Assembly: GCF_901687125.1 (NCBI RefSeq)
Contig: NZ_CABFJY010000044.1
Coordinates: forward strand, 62,001 to 126,000
Direction of reading: 5' to 3'
DNA length: 64,000 nucleotides
Origin: Actinobacillus vicugnae
GTDB lineage: Bacteria; Pseudomonadota; Gammaproteobacteria; Enterobacterales; Pasteurellaceae
Shown: piece after piece, positions 1 through 9,199 of the stretch
Layout: each line of letters begins with the position of its first letter
How positions within the stretch are numbered: position 1 is the first letter of the stretch
Position numbers and translations under genes: made by a program
The notes under the pieces: model-generated
What the model saw: the letters and a program-made list of their open reading frames with translations, nothing else
The model's database searches: none
What the model was told of the DNA's origin: nothing

Positions 1-1
1 T

Positions 2-157
2 CATTTACGTATTCCAATGTTTGATCGTCGTAAATGGCAAGGCAAACTAGAAAGCGTAGAAGGCGATTTAATTACACTAACGGTGGATAATGAAGCTCGC
101 CAATTTGCATTCGGTAATATTCAAAAAGCAAACTTAGTTCCAGTTTTTAATTTCTAA
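2..157 (+). CDS. rimP: Ribosome maturation factor RimP, C-terminal end (partial)
   Basis: Only the last 51 codons are in the window; the frame is open from the window edge and stops with TAA just before nusA. RimP binds the free 30S subunit and assists its maturation. The visible part contains the C-terminal SH3-like beta domain, with [14 protein letters not shown] followed by a hydrophobic strand and the ending NLVPVFNF. The call rests on this domain and on the conserved rimP-nusA-infB-rbfA-truB order. The 16-bp gap to nusA means the genes are very probably co-transcribed. Confidence 0.85.
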   Translation, partial: HLRIPMFDRRKWQGKLESVEGDLITLTVDNEARQFAFGNIQKANLVPVFNF

Positions 158-173
158 AAGGTTAATCCAGAAA

Positions 174-1655
174 ATGAGTAAAGAGATTTTATTAGCCGCA
201 GAAGCGGTATCTAATGAGAAGTTATTGCCAAAAGAAGCTATCTTTGAAGCGCTTGAAACGGCATTAGCCATTTCAACTAAAAAGAAAAAGGAAATGGATA
301 TTGATGTACGTGTTGTTATCGACCGTAAAACAGGTGATTTCCAAACTTTCCGCCGTTGGATTGTAGTTGAGCAAGTACATAATATGACGCGTGAGATTAG
401 CTTAGAAGCAGCGCAATACGAAAATCCTAGTGTGCAATTAGGCGATATCGTGGAAGATGAAGTGGATTCAATTCCATTTGACCGTATCACGATGCAAACC
501 GCTCGCCAAGTAATCAGCACCAAAATTCGTGAAGCGGAACGTAACAAAGTGATCGACCAATTCCGTTCACAATTAAATACCATCATTACTGCAACAGTTA
601 AAAAAGTAAACCGTGAACAAATCATTTTAGATTTAGGTAATCAAGCTGAAGCAGTAATCGTGCGTGAAGATATGCTTCCACGTGAAAACTTCCGCCCAGG
701 TGATCGTGTACGAGGTGTGTTATATGCAATTAAACCTGAATCAAAAGGTCCTCAGCTTTTTGTTACACGTGCAAAACCTGTCATGTTAGAAGAGTTATTT
801 AAACTTGAAGTACCAGAAATCGGTGAAGATGTGATTGAAATTAAAGGAGCATCTCGTGATCCTGGTTCTCGTGCAAAAATTGCAGTGAAATCACATGATA
901 AACGTATCGATCCTGTAGGTGCGTGTGTGGGTATGCGTGGCGCTCGTGTTCAAGCTATCAGCAATGAGTTAGGCGGTGAGCGTGTTGATATCGTACTTTG
1001 GGACGATAACCCTGCACAATTTGTGATTAACGCAATGGCGCCAGCTGATGTGAGTTCGATTGTGGTAGATGAAGATAAACACGCAATGGATATCGCAGTT
1101 GAAGCGAAAAACCTTGCGCAAGCAATCGGTCGCAATGGTCAAAACGTACGTTTAGCAACGCAATTAACAGGCTGGACGTTAAATGTAATGACAACAGAAG
1201 ATTTAGATAAAAAACATCAAGCAGAAGATAATAAAATTATTGATTTATTCGTAACTTCATTGGAAATCGACCAAGAGTTTGCACAATTATTAGTCGACGA
1301 AGGCTTCTCTAGCCTTGAAGAAATTGCATTTATTCCAGTAAGCGAATTAACTTCAATTGATGGTATTGAAGATGAGAATCTTGCAGAAGAGTTACAAACT
1401 CGTGCGAAAAATGCCATTACCGCAAAAGCATTAGCAGAAGAAGAAGCATTAAAACAAGCGCATATTGAAGATCGTTTATTAAATTTAGAAGGTTTAGATC
1501 GTCATATCGCATTTAAACTTGCTGAAAAAGGTATTACCACGCTTGAAGAATTAGCAGAACAAGCGACAGACGACCTTTCGGATATTGAAGAATTATCAGC
1601 AGACAAAGCAAGCGAATTAATTATGGCTGCACGTCAAATTTGCTGGTTTAGCTAA
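174..1655 (+). CDS. nusA: Transcription termination/antitermination factor NusA
   Basis: NusA binds RNA polymerase and nascent RNA and modulates pausing, intrinsic termination and antitermination. The 493-residue product matches the usual enterobacterial length of about 495. An N-terminal RNAP-binding domain (about 1-130) is followed by an S1 domain (about 135-200, including [16 protein letters not shown]). Two KH domains carry the glycine loops VGMRGARVQ and [10 protein letters not shown]. Two acidic repeats fill about 355-493, ending in the family-typical AARQICWF. The start ATG lies 16 bp after rimP. It is the second gene of the rimP-nusA-infB cluster and is followed by infB after 20 bp, with a GGAG ribosome site in the gap. 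Confidence 0.97.
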   Translation: MSKEILLAAEAVSNEKLLPKEAIFEALETALAISTKKKKEMDIDVRVVIDRKTGDFQTFRRWIVVEQVHNMTREISLEAAQYENPSVQLGDIVEDEVDSIPFDRITMQTARQVISTKIREAERNKVIDQFRSQLNTIITATVKKVNREQIILDLGNQAEAVIVREDMLPRENFRPGDRVRGVLYAIKPESKGPQLFVTRAKPVMLEELFKLEVPEIGEDVIEIKGASRDPGSRAKIAVKSHDKRIDPVGACVGMRGARVQAISNELGGERVDIVLWDDNPAQFVINAMAPADVSSIVVDEDKHAMDIAVEAKNLAQAIGRNGQNVRLATQLTGWTLNVMTTEDLDKKHQAEDNKIIDLFVTSLEIDQEFAQLLVDEGFSSLEEIAFIPVSELTSIDGIEDENLAEELQTRAKNAITAKALAEEEALKQAHIEDRLLNLEGLDRHIAFKLAEKGITTLEELAEQATDDLSDIEELSADKASELIMAARQICWFS

Positions 1656-1675
1656 TCGTTGTAAGGAGAAAAACA

Positions 1676-4210
1676 ATGAGTGATAACGAAATTAAAAACG
1701 AAGCACCTAAAAAATTAAGCTTACAACGCCGTACAAAAACAACAGTGGCTGACGGTAAAGTTCAAGTTGAAGTGCGTAAGTCTCGTAAAATTGATACAGA
1801 AGCGGTTAAAAAAGCGCAAGAAGAAGCCGCTTTAAAAGTAAAACAAGAAGCTGAAGCAAAAGCTAAGGCAGAAAAAGAAGCCGCTGAAAAAGCTGCTGCG
1901 GAGAAAGCAAAAGCCGAGGCGGAAGCAGCTAAAAAAGCAGAAGAAGCAAAAGCGCTTGAAGCGAAAAAACATGCTGTACCTGTAATGCCAAATAGTAAAC
2001 CTAAAGTAGTAGCGCCAAAAGTAGAGCAACCGAAGCAAGAAAAAGCACTTGATCCAGAAAAAGAAGCGAAGAAAAAAGAAGAAGCTGAACTTCGTCGTAA
2101 ACAAGAAGAATTAGCGCGTCAAAAAGCAGAAATGGATGCAAAACGTGCAGCGGAAAATGCTCGTCGTTTAGCTGAAATTGCTCGTGAAGAAGCGGCTGAA
2201 AATGGTGAAGACTTTGAAGATGATCGCTTTACTTCTAGCTATGCTCGTGAGGCAGATCGTGATAACGATCGTCGTAGCGAAGCAAACCGTTCTCGTGGTA
2301 AAGGTGGCGTAAATAAAGCAAAAAAAGGCGATCGTGAAGATAAAAACGAGCGTAATGCAGATCGTCGCAACCAAAAAGATGTAAAAGGTAAAGGTAAGCA
2401 TGCGAAGAAAGGTGCTGCAATTCAACAAGCCTTCACCAAACCAGCTCAAGTAGCAAAAGCAGACGTTGTTATTGGTGAAACCATTACCGTGGCAGATTTA
2501 GCTGCGAAAATGTCGATTAAAGCGACTGAAATCATCAAATTTATGATGAAAATGGGCGAAATGGTAACGATTAACCAAGTTATTGACCAAGAAACGGCAC
2601 AACTTGTGGCAGAAGAGATGGGTCATAAAGTGATTCTTCGCAAAGAAAATGAATTAGAAGAAGCGGTAATGGAAGATCGTGACGTGGATGCTGAAAAAGT
2701 AACTCGTGCGCCAGTAGTAACCATTATGGGTCACGTTGACCACGGTAAAACGTCATTACTCGACTATATTCGTAAAGCAAAAGTGGCAGCAGGCGAAGCG
2801 GGTGGTATTACTCAGCATATCGGTGCTTACCACGTTGAAACTAACGATGGCAAAATGATTACCTTCTTAGATACACCAGGACACGCAGCGTTTACCTCAA
2901 TGCGTGCACGTGGTGCAAAAGCAACGGATATCGTAGTACTTGTTGTGGCAGCAGATGATGGCGTGATGCCACAAACGATTGAAGCGATTCAGCACGCGAA
3001 AGCTGCAGGTGCGCCAATCGTAGTTGCTGTGAACAAAATTGATAAACCAGAAGCAAACCCAGATCGTGTAGAACAAGAGTTATTACAACACGAAGTGATC
3101 TCTGAAAAATTCGGTGGTGATGTGCAATTTGTACCTGTATCAGCGAAAAAAGGTATGGGGATTGATGACTTACTTGAAGCAATCGTACTTCAATCAGAAG
3201 TGTTAGAACTTACTGCAGTGAAAGACGGTATGGCAAGCGGTGTAGTAATTGAGTCTTACCTTGATAAAGGTCGTGGTCCTGTTGCAACGATTCTTGTTCA
3301 ATCTGGTACGTTAAACAAAGGTGACATCGTACTTTGTGGCTTTGAATACGGCCGTGTGCGTGCAATGCGTGATGAAAATGGTAAAGACATTGAATCAGCA
3401 GGTCCATCAATTCCAGTTGAGGTATTAGGTCTTTCTGGCGTTCCAGCAGCGGGGGATGAAGCAACCGTTGTGCGTGATGAGAAAAAAGCCCGTGAAGTAG
3501 CGCTTTATCGTCAAGGTAAATTCCGTGAAGTGAAACTTGCTCGTCAGCAAAAAGCGAAACTTGAAAATATGTTTAGCAATATGACCGAGGGCGATGTTGC
3601 AGAACTTAATGTTATCGTGAAAGCCGACGTACAAGGTTCGGTAGAAGCTATTTGCCAAGCATTAGCAGAGCTTTCAACTGCAGAAGTGAAAGTGAAAGTA
3701 GTTGGTTCGGGTGTAGGTGGTATTACTGAAACCGATGCAACGCTTGCTGCAGCATCAAATGCGATTATCGTAGGCTTTAACGTGCGTGCAGATGCTTCTG
3801 CTCGTCGTGTAATTGAAACAGAAAGCATCGACTTACGTTACTATTCAATCATCTATGAATTGCTCAACGAAATCAAAGCGGCAATGAGTGGTATGTTACA
3901 ACCTGAATTCAAACAAGAAATTATCGGCTTGGCTGAAGTGCGTGATGTATTCCGTCATCCGAAATTCGGTGCAATTGCAGGTTGTATGGTAACGGAAGGT
4001 ATCGTAAAACGTAACAATCCAATCCGTGTATTACGTGACAACGTGGTAATTTTTGAAGGCGAGCTAGAATCTCTCCGCCGCTTCAAAGACGACGTATCAG
4101 AAGTGCGTAACGGTATGGAATGTGGTATCGGTGTTAAAAACTACAACGATGTAAAAGTCGGCGACCAAATCGAGGTATTCGAAGTGGTTGAAGTAAAACG
4201 TACGATTTAA
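1676..4210 (+). CDS. infB: Translation initiation factor IF-2
   Basis: IF-2 is the GTPase that brings fMet-tRNA to the 30S subunit and promotes subunit joining. The 844-residue product has an N-terminal IF2 domain, then a long Ala/Lys/Glu-rich, probably helical stretch (about 40-180) that is low complexity in the DNA and typical of gamma-proteobacterial IF-2. The GTPase motifs are intact: G1 at 352-359 (GHVDHGKT), DTPGH from 399 and NKID at 453-456. Domains II to IV follow, with the fMet-tRNA-binding C2 domain at the end. A TAAGGAGA ribosome site precedes the ATG. Internal IF2-beta-type starts are possible but cannot be decided here. Confidence 0.97.
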   Translation: MSDNEIKNEAPKKLSLQRRTKTTVADGKVQVEVRKSRKIDTEAVKKAQEEAALKVKQEAEAKAKAEKEAAEKAAAEKAKAEAEAAKKAEEAKALEAKKHAVPVMPNSKPKVVAPKVEQPKQEKALDPEKEAKKKEEAELRRKQEELARQKAEMDAKRAAENARRLAEIAREEAAENGEDFEDDRFTSSYAREADRDNDRRSEANRSRGKGGVNKAKKGDREDKNERNADRRNQKDVKGKGKHAKKGAAIQQAFTKPAQVAKADVVIGETITVADLAAKMSIKATEIIKFMMKMGEMVTINQVIDQETAQLVAEEMGHKVILRKENELEEAVMEDRDVDAEKVTRAPVVTIMGHVDHGKTSLLDYIRKAKVAAGEAGGITQHIGAYHVETNDGKMITFLDTPGHAAFTSMRARGAKATDIVVLVVAADDGVMPQTIEAIQHAKAAGAPIVVAVNKIDKPEANPDRVEQELLQHEVISEKFGGDVQFVPVSAKKGMGIDDLLEAIVLQSEVLELTAVKDGMASGVVIESYLDKGRGPVATILVQSGTLNKGDIVLCGFEYGRVRAMRDENGKDIESAGPSIPVEVLGLSGVPAAGDEATVVRDEKKAREVALYRQGKFREVKLARQQKAKLENMFSNMTEGDVAELNVIVKADVQGSVEAICQALAELSTAEVKVKVVGSGVGGITETDATLAAASNAIIVGFNVRADASARRVIETESIDLRYYSIIYELLNEIKAAMSGMLQPEFKQEIIGLAEVRDVFRHPKFGAIAGCMVTEGIVKRNNPIRVLRDNVVIFEGELESLRRFKDDVSEVRNGMECGIGVKNYNDVKVGDQIEVFEVVEVKRTI

Positions 4211-4230
4211 TCACTCTCTATCAATAAATA

Positions 4231-4293
4231 GAAGCGGTCAGATTTTCCTAAAATTTTGCAAAATTTAAAGGAAAACTGACCGCTTATTTTTTT
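4231..4293 (+). terminator. Terminator built from an inverted uptake-sequence pair, behind infB
   Basis: An AAGCGGTCAG arm and its complement CTGACCGCTT flank a long imperfect AT-rich stem, followed by a T-run. The uptake-signal core forms both arms. It separates infB from rbfA, so rbfA probably also has its own promoter. Confidence 0.75.
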
Positions 4294-4410
4294 GTTTATT
4301 AAAGTTTCCCAATTATTAAACAATGCGCAACATTAGGCAATTAGGACGATTTGAGATATAATTGCCCTAATTTTTTGGGCGATGCTCGCCCTTTATTTTT
4401 TGGAGAAAAT

Positions 4411-4794
4411 ATGAGCAGAGAATTTAAACGTAGCGATCGTGTGGCACAAGAACTACAAAAAGAGATTGCTGTGATTTTACAACGTGAGGTGAAAGATCCT
4501 CGAATTGGTATGGTTACCGTATCAGATGTGGAAGTGAGCCGTGATTTGGCTTATGCAAAAGTATTTGTGACCTTTTTATTCGATAATGATCAAAGTGCTA
4601 TTGAACAAGGTATGAAAGGTTTAGAAAAAGCAAGTCCGTATATTCGTTCGTTAGTAGGTAAAGCAATGCGTTTACGTATTGTGCCTGAACTTCGTTTTAT
4701 TTATGACCAATCACTCGTAGAAGGTATGCGTATGTCTAACCTTGTGTCAAACGTGATTAAAAATGACGAAGCAAAACATAAAGAGGACGAATAG
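4411..4794 (+). CDS. rbfA: 30S ribosome-binding factor RbfA
   Basis: RbfA is a cold-shock KH-fold factor needed for late 16S rRNA 5'-end maturation. The 127-residue product begins [20 protein letters not shown], which is strongly family-typical, and contains [17 protein letters not shown] and [13 protein letters not shown] chose the ATG at 4411 because TGGAGAA lies just upstream. An in-frame extension of 20 codons further upstream runs through promoter-like sequence and is not family-like. The TAG stop shares one base with the GTG start of truB, so the two are translationally coupled. Confidence 0.95.
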   Translation: MSREFKRSDRVAQELQKEIAVILQREVKDPRIGMVTVSDVEVSRDLAYAKVFVTFLFDNDQSAIEQGMKGLEKASPYIRSLVGKAMRLRIVPELRFIYDQSLVEGMRMSNLVSNVIKNDEAKHKEDE

Positions 4795-5711
4795 TGTCTA
4801 GACCTCGTAAAAAAGGGCGTGATGTTCACGGTGTATTTTTATTAGATAAACCGCAAGGTATGTCTTCTAACGATATTCTGCAAAAGGTAAAACGCCTATT
4901 TCAAGCGAATAAAGCAGGGCATACAGGTGCACTTGATCCACTTGCAACAGGTATGTTGCCGATTTGTTTAGGAGAAGCGACTAAATTTTCGCAATTCTTA
5001 CTAGATTCGGATAAACGCTATCAAGTTACCGCAAAATTAGGTGTACGTACCGATACTTCAGATGCAGAAGGGCAAGTGGTTGAAACACGTGCAGTCAATG
5101 TTACTGAAGCAGAAATTCTTGCTGCATTAGCGCAGTTTCGTGGAGATATTCTACAAGTGCCAACCATGTTTTCAGCGCTAAAACATAATGGCAAACCCTT
5201 GTATGAATACGCTCGTCAAGGCATTAGCGTAGAACGTGAAGCTCGCCCAATCACAATTTTTGAGTTGAAGTTTATAAGCTATGAGGCACCTCATTTAACC
5301 TTAGAAGTTCATTGCTCAAAAGGCACTTATATCCGCACACTTGTTGACGATTTAGGTGAGGCGTTAGGTTGTGGTGCGCATGTTACGGTATTACGTCGTT
5401 TAGCTGTAGCAAATTATCCGATTGGAGCCATGATGAGCTACGATGTATTGCAAAATTTAAGTGAAAATCAACCGCTTGAAGCCTTAGATCAATATCTTTT
5501 ACCTTTAGATACCGCAGTAGAAAGTTTGCCAAAAATAAATCTAACTACGGAGCAAACCAAAGCGGTTGGTTTCGGTCAAAGAGTAAAATTTGAAAATGGG
5601 CAACAGATTTACGGTCTCGTTCGTTTATTCTCAGCAAATCATCAATTCCTCGGCGTTGCAGAAATCACATCAGATAACGTGATTCGTCCGAGTCGAATGG
5701 TAAACCTTTAG
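4794..5711 (+). CDS. truB: tRNA pseudouridine(55) synthase TruB
   Basis: TruB isomerises U55 in the T-loop of tRNAs and also acts as a tRNA chaperone. The 305-residue product has the catalytic motif GALDPLATG with the nucleophile at Asp48, the N-terminal [10 protein letters not shown] motif, and the SKGTYIRTL motif in the second half. The C-terminal 60 residues form the bacterial TruB C-terminal domain. It starts at a GTG overlapping the rbfA stop by one base. A hairpin terminator follows it. Confidence 0.96.
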   Translation: MSRPRKKGRDVHGVFLLDKPQGMSSNDILQKVKRLFQANKAGHTGALDPLATGMLPICLGEATKFSQFLLDSDKRYQVTAKLGVRTDTSDAEGQVVETRAVNVTEAEILAALAQFRGDILQVPTMFSALKHNGKPLYEYARQGISVEREARPITIFELKFISYEAPHLTLEVHCSKGTYIRTLVDDLGEALGCGAHVTVLRRLAVANYPIGAMMSYDVLQNLSENQPLEALDQYLLPLDTAVESLPKINLTTEQTKAVGFGQRVKFENGQQIYGLVRLFSANHQFLGVAEITSDNVIRPSRMVNL

Positions 5712-5716
5712 TTGTA

Positions 5717-5758
5717 CGGTCTATTTTTACAAGATTTAGCTAAAAATAGACCGCTTTT
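5717..5758 (+). terminator. Hairpin terminator behind truB
   Basis: Stem CGGTCTATTTTT with complement AAAAATAGACCG, followed by CTTTTAA. The arms contain the uptake-signal core GCGGT in degenerate form. It ends the rimP-truB operon. Confidence 0.65.
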
Positions 5759-5773
5759 AATGCAAAAAACAAT

Positions 5774-6865
5774 ATGAAATTCAAATTTTTAGCCATTCCT
5801 TTTACGGTAATTACACTCGCCATTGCGGGCTGTTCAAATAAAACTAACCGTTCATTTCAAGAGTTGCCACTTGATGCAACCTATAGCAAAACACGTACAC
5901 TCAATCATTTTAATGATTATGTGCAATTTCTAAAACAAAAAGCAGCAGGCGCTGGTGTTTCAGATAAAACACTTAATGAACAACGTTTTATTAATTATAA
6001 CGCTCGTGCTGTGCAACTTGACCAACAAGCAGGGCGTAAGCGTGATCCAAATGCGCCTGTACCTCAACCAAATCCTAATGGCGTAACTAATTATCTCAGC
6101 AAAGTATTAACGCAATCAAAAGTGAATACTGCAGTAGAAAATTGGTATGCATTTAATCTGCCATTAACCAAAGCAAGCCAAAAATATGGCGTACAAAAAG
6201 AATATATTATGGCACTTTGGGGGATGGAAAGTAGCTTTGGTCGTTACCAAGGCGATTTTGATGTACTATCTGTGTTAGCCACATTAGCTTTTGATGGTCG
6301 TCGTGAAAAATTGTTTACCCAAGAATTTGTGAATGCGATGAAAATGTTGGATAAAGGCACGATCAAACGTTATGAAATGCAAGGCTCTTGGGCGGGCGCA
6401 ATGGGGCAAACCCAATTTATGCCAACCGCTTATCTACGCTATGCGGCAGATGGCGATGGCGATGGTAAAAAAGATATTTGGCATAATGAAGCAGATGCAT
6501 TCGCTTCTATTGCTTCATATCTTTCGACTGTAGGTTGGGATAATAAACAGCCTTGGGGCGTAGAAGTGAAGCTTTCAAGCCCGATTGATATTTCGTTTTC
6601 AGGATTGGAAGAAAATAAAGCGAAAAGTTTAGGTGAATGGCAATCTTGGGGCGTATATCTCGCGTATCCGAATGCTCAAGAGAATATGAAACTGAGTGCA
6701 TTAAATGGCAAGAAATTATGGCTGATTCGCCCAGATAAAGAAGCAGGTAGAGCATTCTTAGTTACGAGCAATTTTCGTACTTTAATGGATTGGAACCGTT
6801 CAAATAACTTTGGGATTAGTATCGGTAAATTTGCAGATCGGATTAATGCCTCGCTAGGTCAATAG
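5774..6865 (+). CDS. mltB: Membrane-bound lytic murein transglycosylase B (lipoprotein)
   Basis: MltB cleaves the MurNAc-GlcNAc bond of peptidoglycan non-hydrolytically, leaving 1,6-anhydroMurNAc. The 363-residue product has a lipoprotein signal with lipobox LAIAGC and the lipidated Cys at residue 20. The catalytic Glu is in GMESSFGRYQG (Glu152). Downstream motifs SWAGAMGQTQFMPTAYLRYA and DGDGDGKKDIW are characteristic of the SLT_2/MltB family. It should sit on the inner leaflet of the outer membrane. It is a single gene set between two hairpins. Confidence 0.95.
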   Translation: MKFKFLAIPFTVITLAIAGCSNKTNRSFQELPLDATYSKTRTLNHFNDYVQFLKQKAAGAGVSDKTLNEQRFINYNARAVQLDQQAGRKRDPNAPVPQPNPNGVTNYLSKVLTQSKVNTAVENWYAFNLPLTKASQKYGVQKEYIMALWGMESSFGRYQGDFDVLSVLATLAFDGRREKLFTQEFVNAMKMLDKGTIKRYEMQGSWAGAMGQTQFMPTAYLRYAADGDGDGKKDIWHNEADAFASIASYLSTVGWDNKQPWGVEVKLSSPIDISFSGLEENKAKSLGEWQSWGVYLAYPNAQENMKLSALNGKKLWLIRPDKEAGRAFLVTSNFRTLMDWNRSNNFGISIGKFADRINASLGQ

Positions 6866-6868
6866 CAA

Positions 6869-7016
6869 ACAAGCGGTCACATTTACTAAAAAATTTCGGT
6901 ATTATGAGCAGTTACACAAGCATTTTTTTGTAGGGGGGAACGGTGTTCGCCCGTATAAAAATATGCATTTGCTGCATAATTTCGAAAAAAATCTGCAAAT
7001 TTTGACCGCTTGCTAT
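6869..7016. repeat. Intergenic repeat element with flanking uptake sequences (copy 1)
   Basis: Two opposed uptake sequences (ACAAGCGGT at 6869 and the complement near 7003) enclose a segment from about 6894 to 6960. That segment begins TTTCGGTATTATG, continues with TACACAAGCATTTTTTTG and ends in an imperfect GC-rich palindrome. A diverged copy lies at 47447-47515, also beside an uptake sequence. It sits between the convergent mltB and dld genes. Confidence 0.7.
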
Positions 7017-7034
7017 TGGTAGTAAAACGCAGAT

Positions 7035-8729
7035 TTATTCACGCCAATATTTTTTCTTACTCGTTTGTCCAATGCCAGGGTTAAAGCTATTGGTTGGGTC
7101 AAGCGCCTTATAAAATTTACGCAATTCAGGTTTGGCTTTGTATAAATGTCCTACGTTATGTTCTGCAGGATATTGCGCACCACGTTTATCCAATAATTCC
7201 AGCATATCATGTTCTAGTTTTACGCAATCATAGCCTTTTTTCACAATATAGTCCTGATGGAATACATGGCACATAAAATGCCCATAATAGAGCTTATGAC
7301 TAATTTGTCGCTCAATTTCTGCAGGTAATTGTTCAAACCAATCCTGATCATTTCGGCGTAGTGCAATATCAAGCGCTACAATATCTTCCACTTCATTTTC
7401 ATGGATCGCTCGGTAACGAATTGCTGCTCTTGCCACCGCAAAACGATGTAGCATTGCTGCTTGGGTTTCTACCGCATCACACTCAAAAAATGCTCCATTT
7501 TCACGTTGTGCAAAGTATGCTGAGAGATAGTTGCGAGCTTCTGCAACGCCTTTTCCGCCCATTTTTAGAATAAGGTGGTGTTCATAACGATCACGGAATT
7601 GCCATAAACTTTGTGGTAAATGCTCTGGAAGCCCTTTAGAAATTAATTGCATTAATTTATCGCTAAGGTGATGAGGTAAAAATGGTATTTTCTTACTGAT
7701 ACGATCCACATTTGCTTTTAAAGCAAATAGTTTTGGCAGCCATTGTGTGCCAAATTTCTTAATAACCCAAAAGGTGTCTTTACCATAACGGGCAGCAACA
7801 TCAAAGGCTTCACGGTGAATATATTCACCTGAAATCGGTAGCTGTTCGAATTGGCTAAGCATATGGCGGCGTAAATCATTTAACACATTGGTAGAGTTTG
7901 TACCAATATAAAAAACGGCAGTTTCTTTTTCGAGCGGGAAGGTATCTAAACGCACAGCGAAAATGGCAAGTTTACCTGCACTACCTGAAGCTTCAAAATG
8001 ACGGGCAGGATCTGCATTAAAACGGGCAGGGGAGTTTTCATCTATTTGACGAACATGATTGCAATAACTATGGTCATGGCCTATTCCGCAATCTTGTTGA
8101 ATATCTTTTTGTTGATAACGCTGATGCTGTAAATTGGTTAGTATTTCTTCGGGGGTTGAGCCTAAATCTATACCGAGATGATTATGTAATTCTAGTTCAC
8201 CCTGTTCATTTAATTGAGCATATAACGCCATTTCAGTATAAGCAGGGCCTCGTTGTACAAGTGCGCCACCAGAGTTATTACAAATACCACCAATTACAGA
8301 AGCCCCAATACAAGATGAGCCAATCACAGAATGCGGTTCCCTTCCATGGGGTTTTAATTGGCTTTCAAGTTCATTAAGAGTTGAACCAGGTAAACAAACC
8401 ACTTGATTTGCGTTATTAATCAACTGAATGCCGTCAATTCGCATCACATTAATAATGACAATGTCACGATCGTAGTCATTACCGCTTGGCGTTGAACCAC
8501 CAGTTAACCCTGTATTCGCCGCTTGATTGATGACAATAACATCATGTTCAATACAAGCTTTCAGAATCTGCCAAAATTCTAATAAGTTAGCTGGACGTAC
8601 AACCGCAATTGCCGCACCAGAGCCGAATCGATAACCACTTCGATAAGATTCTGTTTTGGCAGGGTCGGTAATAATATATTGGTTTCCAACAATTTGGGTG
8701 AGTCGTGAGATAAGAGATTGTGCAGTCAT
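7035..8729 (-). CDS. dld: Quinone-dependent D-lactate dehydrogenase
   Basis: This FAD enzyme oxidises D-lactate to pyruvate at the inner face of the cytoplasmic membrane and feeds electrons to quinones. At 564 residues it is close to E. coli Dld (571). The PCMH-type FAD-binding fold fills the N-terminal 270 residues, with GLTGGSTPSG and the glycine-rich stretch SVIGSSCIGASVIGGICNNS. The membrane-associated C-terminal Dld domain follows. The ATG is preceded by GAGGATAAC. Transcription runs away from the DUF1508 gene and towards mltB. Confidence 0.95.
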   Translation of the reverse strand: MTAQSLISRLTQIVGNQYIITDPAKTESYRSGYRFGSGAAIAVVRPANLLEFWQILKACIEHDVIVINQAANTGLTGGSTPSGNDYDRDIVIINVMRIDGIQLINNANQVVCLPGSTLNELESQLKPHGREPHSVIGSSCIGASVIGGICNNSGGALVQRGPAYTEMALYAQLNEQGELELHNHLGIDLGSTPEEILTNLQHQRYQQKDIQQDCGIGHDHSYCNHVRQIDENSPARFNADPARHFEASGSAGKLAIFAVRLDTFPLEKETAVFYIGTNSTNVLNDLRRHMLSQFEQLPISGEYIHREAFDVAARYGKDTFWVIKKFGTQWLPKLFALKANVDRISKKIPFLPHHLSDKLMQLISKGLPEHLPQSLWQFRDRYEHHLILKMGGKGVAEARNYLSAYFAQRENGAFFECDAVETQAAMLHRFAVARAAIRYRAIHENEVEDIVALDIALRRNDQDWFEQLPAEIERQISHKLYYGHFMCHVFHQDYIVKKGYDCVKLEHDMLELLDKRGAQYPAEHNVGHLYKAKPELRKFYKALDPTNSFNPGIGQTSKKKYWRE

Positions 8730-8904
8730 ATTGTTATCCTCTTGTAATAAGAATTAACAATATCATAACAGACAAAATCTAAACAGGGTGAGCAAATTTA
8801 CGTAAATAAGCGGTTATTTTTCGTGAAAAATTTGCAATTTCTCACTAAATAAGTAATCTGGTCATTGCCAAGCGCTAAGTTTGGTTTTTTATGAGGAAAT
8901 AAAT

Positions 8905-9090
8905 ATGTATTTTGAAATTTATAAAGATGCTAAAGGTGAGTTCCGTTGGCGTTTAAAATCTGGTAACCACCAAATTATAGCAACAGGTGGTGAAGGCTAT
9001 GCAACGAAGCAAAGCTGCCAGAAGGGTATTGATGCTGTGAAAAAGATCACAGCTGAAACTGAAGTTAAAGACTTAACTAAAGAAGCATAA
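8905..9090 (+). CDS. DUF1508 (YegP-family) small protein
   Basis: The 61-residue product is one DUF1508 unit: MYFEIYKDAKGEFRWRLKSG, then a GEGYATKQSCQKGIDAVK segment. The family is small, cytosolic and of unknown function; E. coli YegP carries two such repeats. I chose the ATG at 8905 because GAGG lies eight bases upstream and the product then begins at the domain; the frame is open eight codons further upstream. A strong terminator follows directly, so it is monocistronic. Confidence 0.88.
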   Translation: MYFEIYKDAKGEFRWRLKSGNHQIIATGGEGYATKQSCQKGIDAVKKITAETEVKDLTKEA

Positions 9091-9096
9091 CCACAC

Positions 9097-9121
9097 AAGC
9101 CCTGATATTCAGGGCTTTTTG
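9097..9121 (+). terminator. Rho-independent terminator of the DUF1508 gene
   Basis: Perfect stem AAGCCCTGA / TCAGGGCTT with a short loop and a T5 tail, seven bases after the stop codon. Confidence 0.88.
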
Positions 9122-9157
9122 TTGCAAAAAAATGCTCAAACTTGACCGCTTGTCCAT

Positions 9158-9185
9158 AAAAAATGCCCTCAAATGAGGGCATTTT
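9158..9185 (-). terminator. Terminator of the ackA-pta operon
   Basis: Perfect stem AAAATGCCCTC / GAGGGCATTTT just beyond the pta stop, with A/T tails on both sides so it could work in both directions. A lone uptake sequence lies next to it at about 9142. Confidence 0.85.
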
Positions 9186-9199
9186 GTTGGCGAATAAAA

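Noticed and set aside
1832-2104. Antisense ORFs inside infB
   Set aside because: They are Phe/Arg-rich shadows of the Lys/Ala/Glu repeats of IF-2 with no ribosome sites.
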